The position numbers were made by a program, and so were the translations under genes. A stretch of 64,000 bases of DNA from Nonlabens xylanidelens. GTDB taxonomy: Bacteria; Bacteroidota; Bacteroidia; Flavobacteriales; Flavobacteriaceae. Under the pieces are notes generated by a model. The model had not been told where the DNA came from and ran no database searches. It saw only the letters and a list, made by a program, of their open reading frames with translations. Location of the stretch: NCBI RefSeq assembly GCF_002934445.1, contig NZ_PTJE01000002.1, positions 129,392 to 193,391 on the forward strand, written 5' to 3'. Below, in pieces: positions 62,328-64,000 of the stretch (the first letter of the stretch is position 1; the number at the start of each line of letters is the position of its first letter).

Positions 62328-63146
62328 TTAATACTGCTCCTCATCATTAGGAAAATCTACAGCCTTAACATCCTTAACGTAATTAGCAACAGCATTACCC
62401 ATCTCTTCATAAAGATTTAAATAGCGTCGTAAAAAACGTGGGTTAAACTCATGTGTCATACCGAACATGTCGTGAGATACAAGAACCTGTCCATCTACAC
62501 CAGCGCCTGCCCCTATACCTATTACAGGAATAGTAAGCTGCTCTGCAACCTTTTGTGCAAGTGCAGCAGGTACTTTTTCTAGTACTAGAGCAAAACAACC
62601 CCATCTTTCTAACGCTAGCGCGTCTTGTACTAGTTTTTCAGCCTCTTCAGCTTCTTTAGCTCTTACCGTATACGTACCAAATTTATAAATAGATTGTGGC
62701 GTTAGACCTAGATGTCCCATAACCGGTATACCAGCATGTAGAATACGTTTAATAGATTCTTTTACCTCGCTACCACCTTCTAACTTCACACTATGGCCAC
62801 CACTCTCTTTCATAATACGTATCGCACTACGTAAAGCCTCTTTTGGGTCACTTTGATAACTACCGAATGGTAAATCTACCACAACCAGTGCACGCTCCAC
62901 AGCTCTCACCACACTACTCGCATGATAAATCATCTGGTCCAGCGTTATAGGTAACGTAGTCTCATGTCCAGCCATTACATTACTCGCACTATCACCTACC
63001 AGAATAACATCTATACCAGCACTATCGATAATCTTTGCCATGGTATAGTCATAAGCCGTTAACATCGAGATCTTCTCGTTGTTTGCTTTCATTTCAGTAA
63101 GTGATTTTACAGTCACTCTTTTATATTGCTTCTTTGCAGTAGACAT
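62328..63146 (-). CDS. panB: 3-methyl-2-oxobutanoate hydroxymethyltransferase
   Basis: PanB makes ketopantoate from ketoisovalerate and methylene-THF in pantothenate/CoA synthesis. Motifs: [33 protein letters not shown] (metal and substrate), [26 protein letters not shown] and VIGIGAG. Starting at 63146 ([11 protein letters not shown]) gives 272 aa, the usual length; the longer ORF would extend into the leader of the divergent gene. No panC/panD nearby. Confidence 0.96.
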   Translation of the reverse strand: MSTAKKQYKRVTVKSLTEMKANNEKISMLTAYDYTMAKIIDSAGIDVILVGDSASNVMAGHETTLPITLDQMIYHASSVVRAVERALVVVDLPFGSYQSDPKEALRSAIRIMKESGGHSVKLEGGSEVKESIKRILHAGIPVMGHLGLTPQSIYKFGTYTVRAKEAEEAEKLVQDALALERWGCFALVLEKVPAALAQKVAEQLTIPVIGIGAGAGVDGQVLVSHDMFGMTHEFNPRFLRRYLNLYEEMGNAVANYVKDVKAVDFPNDEEQY

Positions 63147-63206
63147 AAAACTTGTTTTAAGTGTAGCAAAAGTACTAATATTACAGCTCAATTAAATTGT
63201 AAGATT

Positions 63207-63695
63207 ATGAGACATCTATTTATTATTGTTTTCGTTCTCGCTTTCGCGAAAGCTAACTCTCAACAAACTGTACCACAAGACACTACACAAGTAGAAATTA
63301 AAGAAGAAATAAAAACACCTACCGCTGTAGATGCCGTAAAAAGCTTTTTTAAGAATTTTCATGCCCGCGATACTAGCGCATTGAAAGAATCGATGCTTCT
63401 AGATATCCAACTCACGTCTATGACCATAAAAGGAGAAGAACGTAAAATAAGTACTACAGGAACCTCTCTTTTCTTAAAAAATCTAGCCGCAATACCAGAC
63501 AGCATTCCATTTGAAGAGCGACTTATCGAGCTTAGTTATGACAGCGATTCTCAAATAGCGACCGTTACCGCTACCTATGAGTTCTATTATAATGAATTTC
63601 TATCCCACATAGGAACAAATAAGTTCACGCTGTTTTTTATAGACGACAAATGGGTGATCGTAGGTATTGCTGATACTCGTATTTATGGGTCGTAG
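63207..63695 (+). CDS. Small secreted NTF2/SnoaL-like protein
   Basis: The ATG at 63207 gives the signal peptide RHLFIIVFVLAFAKANSQQ, whose AFAKA is encoded by a one-mismatch copy of the recurrent palindrome (63239-63254). The mature region (AVDAVKSFFKNFHARDTSAL, EFLSHIGTNKFTLFFIDDKWVIVG) fits a cone-shaped NTF2-like fold. 162 aa, divergent from panB. Function unknown. Confidence 0.78.
   Translation: MRHLFIIVFVLAFAKANSQQTVPQDTTQVEIKEEIKTPTAVDAVKSFFKNFHARDTSALKESMLLDIQLTSMTIKGEERKISTTGTSLFLKNLAAIPDSIPFEERLIELSYDSDSQIATVTATYEFYYNEFLSHIGTNKFTLFFIDDKWVIVGIADTRIYGS
63239..63254. repeat. Recurrent palindrome inside NTF2-like signal peptide (1 mismatch)
   Basis: CGCTTTCGCGAAAGCT, read in frame as part of LAFAKAN. 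Confidence 0.9.
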
Positions 63696-64000
63696 ATAAA
63701 TTTAAACTTAAACCTAAACTTAAGTTGAAGTTGAAGCTGAAAATTACTTTGCAAACAGATTCAAGGCTTCATTCCTTAGAACATTTTGTAAAGCTCTTTT
63801 ATTACTTGCAGCAATGCGCATTGCAAATGCTCAGATAGTTCAAACGTATCACAGATGCGCTCGACTTAGTAAAAATTAAAAATGTATTTATGATTGATTA
63901 ATTTCAGGAGGTAATTATAAAAATATCTAAATACAGTATTTCCCTTCAGATGAAGGGAAAAAAGTTAAGTAGCTTGCTACTAACGAAAAGGGTTTGACAC
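63696..64000. other. Right-edge non-coding region
   Basis: It begins with a degenerate run of AACTTAAACCTAAACTT-like hexamers (63697-63742), has no supported ORF, and carries the hairpin TTTCCCTTCA-GA-TGAAGGGAAA at 63939-63960 of unknown purpose. Confidence 0.45.

Noticed and set aside
63744-63830. Minus-strand open stretch reading ASNKRALQNVLRNEALNLF
   Set aside because: Protein-like, but only about 28 codons after an in-frame stop, with no promoter or full domain. It could be a gene remnant; not annotated.
1-64000. tRNA, rRNA, CRISPR arrays, prophage or integrase genes
   Set aside because: No cloverleaf-like, spacer-repeat or phage structural signals were recognised by eye; a tRNAscan and CRISPR search would settle it.

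Overview
The window reads as about 64 kb of chromosome from a marine member of the Flavobacteriaceae (Bacteroidetes). Supporting signs are low G+C, A-rich leaders instead of strong Shine-Dalgarno sites, many TAnnTTTG -7 promoter boxes, families typical of the phylum (DUF4494, DUF4294, YARHG, OprO/P-like porin, a Nudix-type regulator) and many SPII-type lipoproteins. A 16-bp palindrome, CGCTTTCGCGAAAGCG, recurs 11 times in near-perfect form. From memory this motif is common in Nonlabens/Dokdonia-like genomes; the genus assignment is inference. No rRNA, tRNA, CRISPR array, transposase or integrase gene was found.

Layout. 1-3712 is the distal part of a thiamine operon (thiD end, thiE, thiG, thiH, thiF-rhodanese). 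3811-10804 is a minus-strand polyol operon: outer-membrane protein, sugar-binding lipoprotein, RbsA-type ATPase, RbsC-type permease, mannitol 2-dehydrogenase and fructokinase. A divergent Nudix-family regulator (11067) faces it across a promoter with a clear inverted-repeat operator. A degenerate thiE paralogue follows at 11923. 12.5-18.5 kb holds small single genes, a REP-like dispersed element, a solitary DUF4062 protein that may be a defence gene, a DUF4494 protein and an MscS channel. 18.6-33.4 kb is mostly housekeeping and stress functions: MarC, luciferase-like monooxygenase, nitroreductase with divergent AraC regulator, EamA transporter, zinc ribbons, pirin, Crp/Fnr regulator, fatty acid desaturase, subtilase, peroxiredoxin and M42 peptidase. 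33.5-35.6 kb is a small AT-rich cluster of hypothetical secreted or membrane proteins. 35.6-43.2 kb carries an ECF-like sigma factor, an SDR protein lacking the catalytic Tyr, a TPR hybrid histidine kinase, a DTW-domain tRNA-modification enzyme, a bicupin and a fibrinogen-like secreted protein. 43.5-55.2 kb is mixed housekeeping, ending in murA.

The most unusual structure lies at 55.2-60.0 kb. Two identical 59-bp direct repeats, one in the murA leader and one upstream of the gene at 60087, bracket about 4.6 kb. The bracketed segment holds an OprO/P-like porin, an SdiA-regulated-type beta-propeller and a three-repeat surface lipoprotein, plus a DUF5063-like gene. Its promoter carries a PhoB-box-like pair of 7-bp repeats. 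It looks like an inserted or excisable nutrient-acquisition cassette. The window ends with a DUF3857/transglutaminase membrane protein, panB and a small NTF2-like secreted protein.

Other points of note: MurA has Asp in place of the fosfomycin-target Cys; three of the palindromes lie inside reading frames, two of them encoding AFAKA at signal-peptide cleavage regions; and an HDTYY-motif membrane protein appears to have lost the start codon of its first helix.
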